The notes under the pieces were generated by a model. It had not been told where the DNA came from and searched no databases. It was given only the letters and a program-made list of their open reading frames with translations. Both the position numbers and the translations under genes were made by a program. 64,000 bases of DNA, taken from positions 24,650,877 to 24,714,876 of the forward strand of contig OX155971.1 in NCBI GenBank assembly GCA_944548615.1, written 5' to 3'. Source of the stretch: Micropterix aruncella (taxonomy: Eukaryota; Arthropoda; Insecta; Lepidoptera; Micropterigidae). This document shows positions 63,766-64,000 of the stretch, in pieces; within the stretch, counting starts at the first letter, position 1; every line of letters begins with the position of its first letter.

Positions 63766-64000
63766 TAATATATGGAGCCTATGTCCGTAGTATACTAGAA
63801 TTTGCATCTTGTATTTGATCCCCTCAATACAACTTGTACAAGTAACGAATCGAGCGTATTCAAAAAAAAAAACAAATCTACTGAATCGTACAAGGATAGA
63901 TTAGCTCTCTTTAAACTCGATAGTCTTGAAGATAGGCGTACAACCTACGATATGATGTTTTTTTACAGTGTAATAAACAATATTTTTGACAGTGCGTATC
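63766..64000 (+). pseudogene. Jockey-like LINE fragment running off the window
   Basis: YGAYVRSILEFASCI, a stop, SPQYNLYK, RIERIQKK, then in another frame DRLALFKLDSLEDRRTTYDM and FFYSVINNIFDS. It matches the same region as the 62240 copy. The remainder lies beyond 64000. Confidence 0.8.

Overview
This 64-kb window looks like repeat-dense nuclear DNA from an insect, most probably a moth or butterfly. That is an inference from the element repertoire: an R1-clade retrotransposon, an RTE element with a (TGA)n tail, Helitrons beginning TCTATACTAATATTATAAAG, a tRNA-derived SINE and many Jockey/CR1-like LINE tails. I found no convincing host protein-coding gene, tRNA, rRNA or CRISPR array. Almost every open frame with recognisable similarity is a broken piece of a transposon. 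There is one assembly gap (17850-18049, 200 N).

Layout. 1-9.1 kb: SINE and a terminal-inverted-repeat MITE, LINE fragments, an R1-like 3' UTR, a 118-bp tandem repeat (family E), and an RTE element split by a minus-strand LINE that itself carries a perfect 87-bp hairpin element. 9.1-16.7 kb: the densest nest. A minus-strand copy of an unclassified repeat (family A) holds a plus-strand copy of A, then a 5.1-kb R1-clade element (ORF1 zinc knuckles, ORF2 endonuclease and reverse transcriptase) that in turn holds a 1.0-kb LINE. 16.7-27.2 kb: LINE tails, the gap, MITEs, more family A, an RTE-like fragment on the minus strand, and a hAT element with an 8-bp target duplication. 27.2-37.1 kb: a GC-rich island, tandem plus inverted Helitron arrays, a second R1-like copy inside family A, and a complete 715-bp Helitron. 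37.1-46 kb: composite family A, LINE fragments, and the C-terminal half of a retrotransposon with a restriction-enzyme-like endonuclease. 46-52 kb: a Penelope-like element (reverse transcriptase tail plus GIY-YIG nuclease) inside a LINE, a 219-bp Helitron, a pogo/Tigger transposon containing a LINE fragment, and a solo LTR with a 4-bp target duplication. 52-64 kb: further family A, B, C, D and E copies and LINE 3' ends, the last one running off the window.

Repeat family names used here: A = about 0.66-kb or longer, GC-rich, unclassified; B = about 434 bp, AT-rich; C = short motif AAAATCGGTTGTGTCAC with C-rich flank; D = repeat with ACACAGACAGACTT and a G tract; E = 118-bp tandem unit; H = long-hairpin element.

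How things relate. The elements do not form a pathway; they record successive insertions. The most informative observations are the two R1-like copies inserted at a similar motif (CTCCC(CC)G|ACTG) within family A, the covarying hairpins in R1-like 3' UTRs, the perfect palindrome with an 11-bp duplication, and the head-to-tail Helitron arrays. All family assignments rest on motifs read by eye; no database search was possible.
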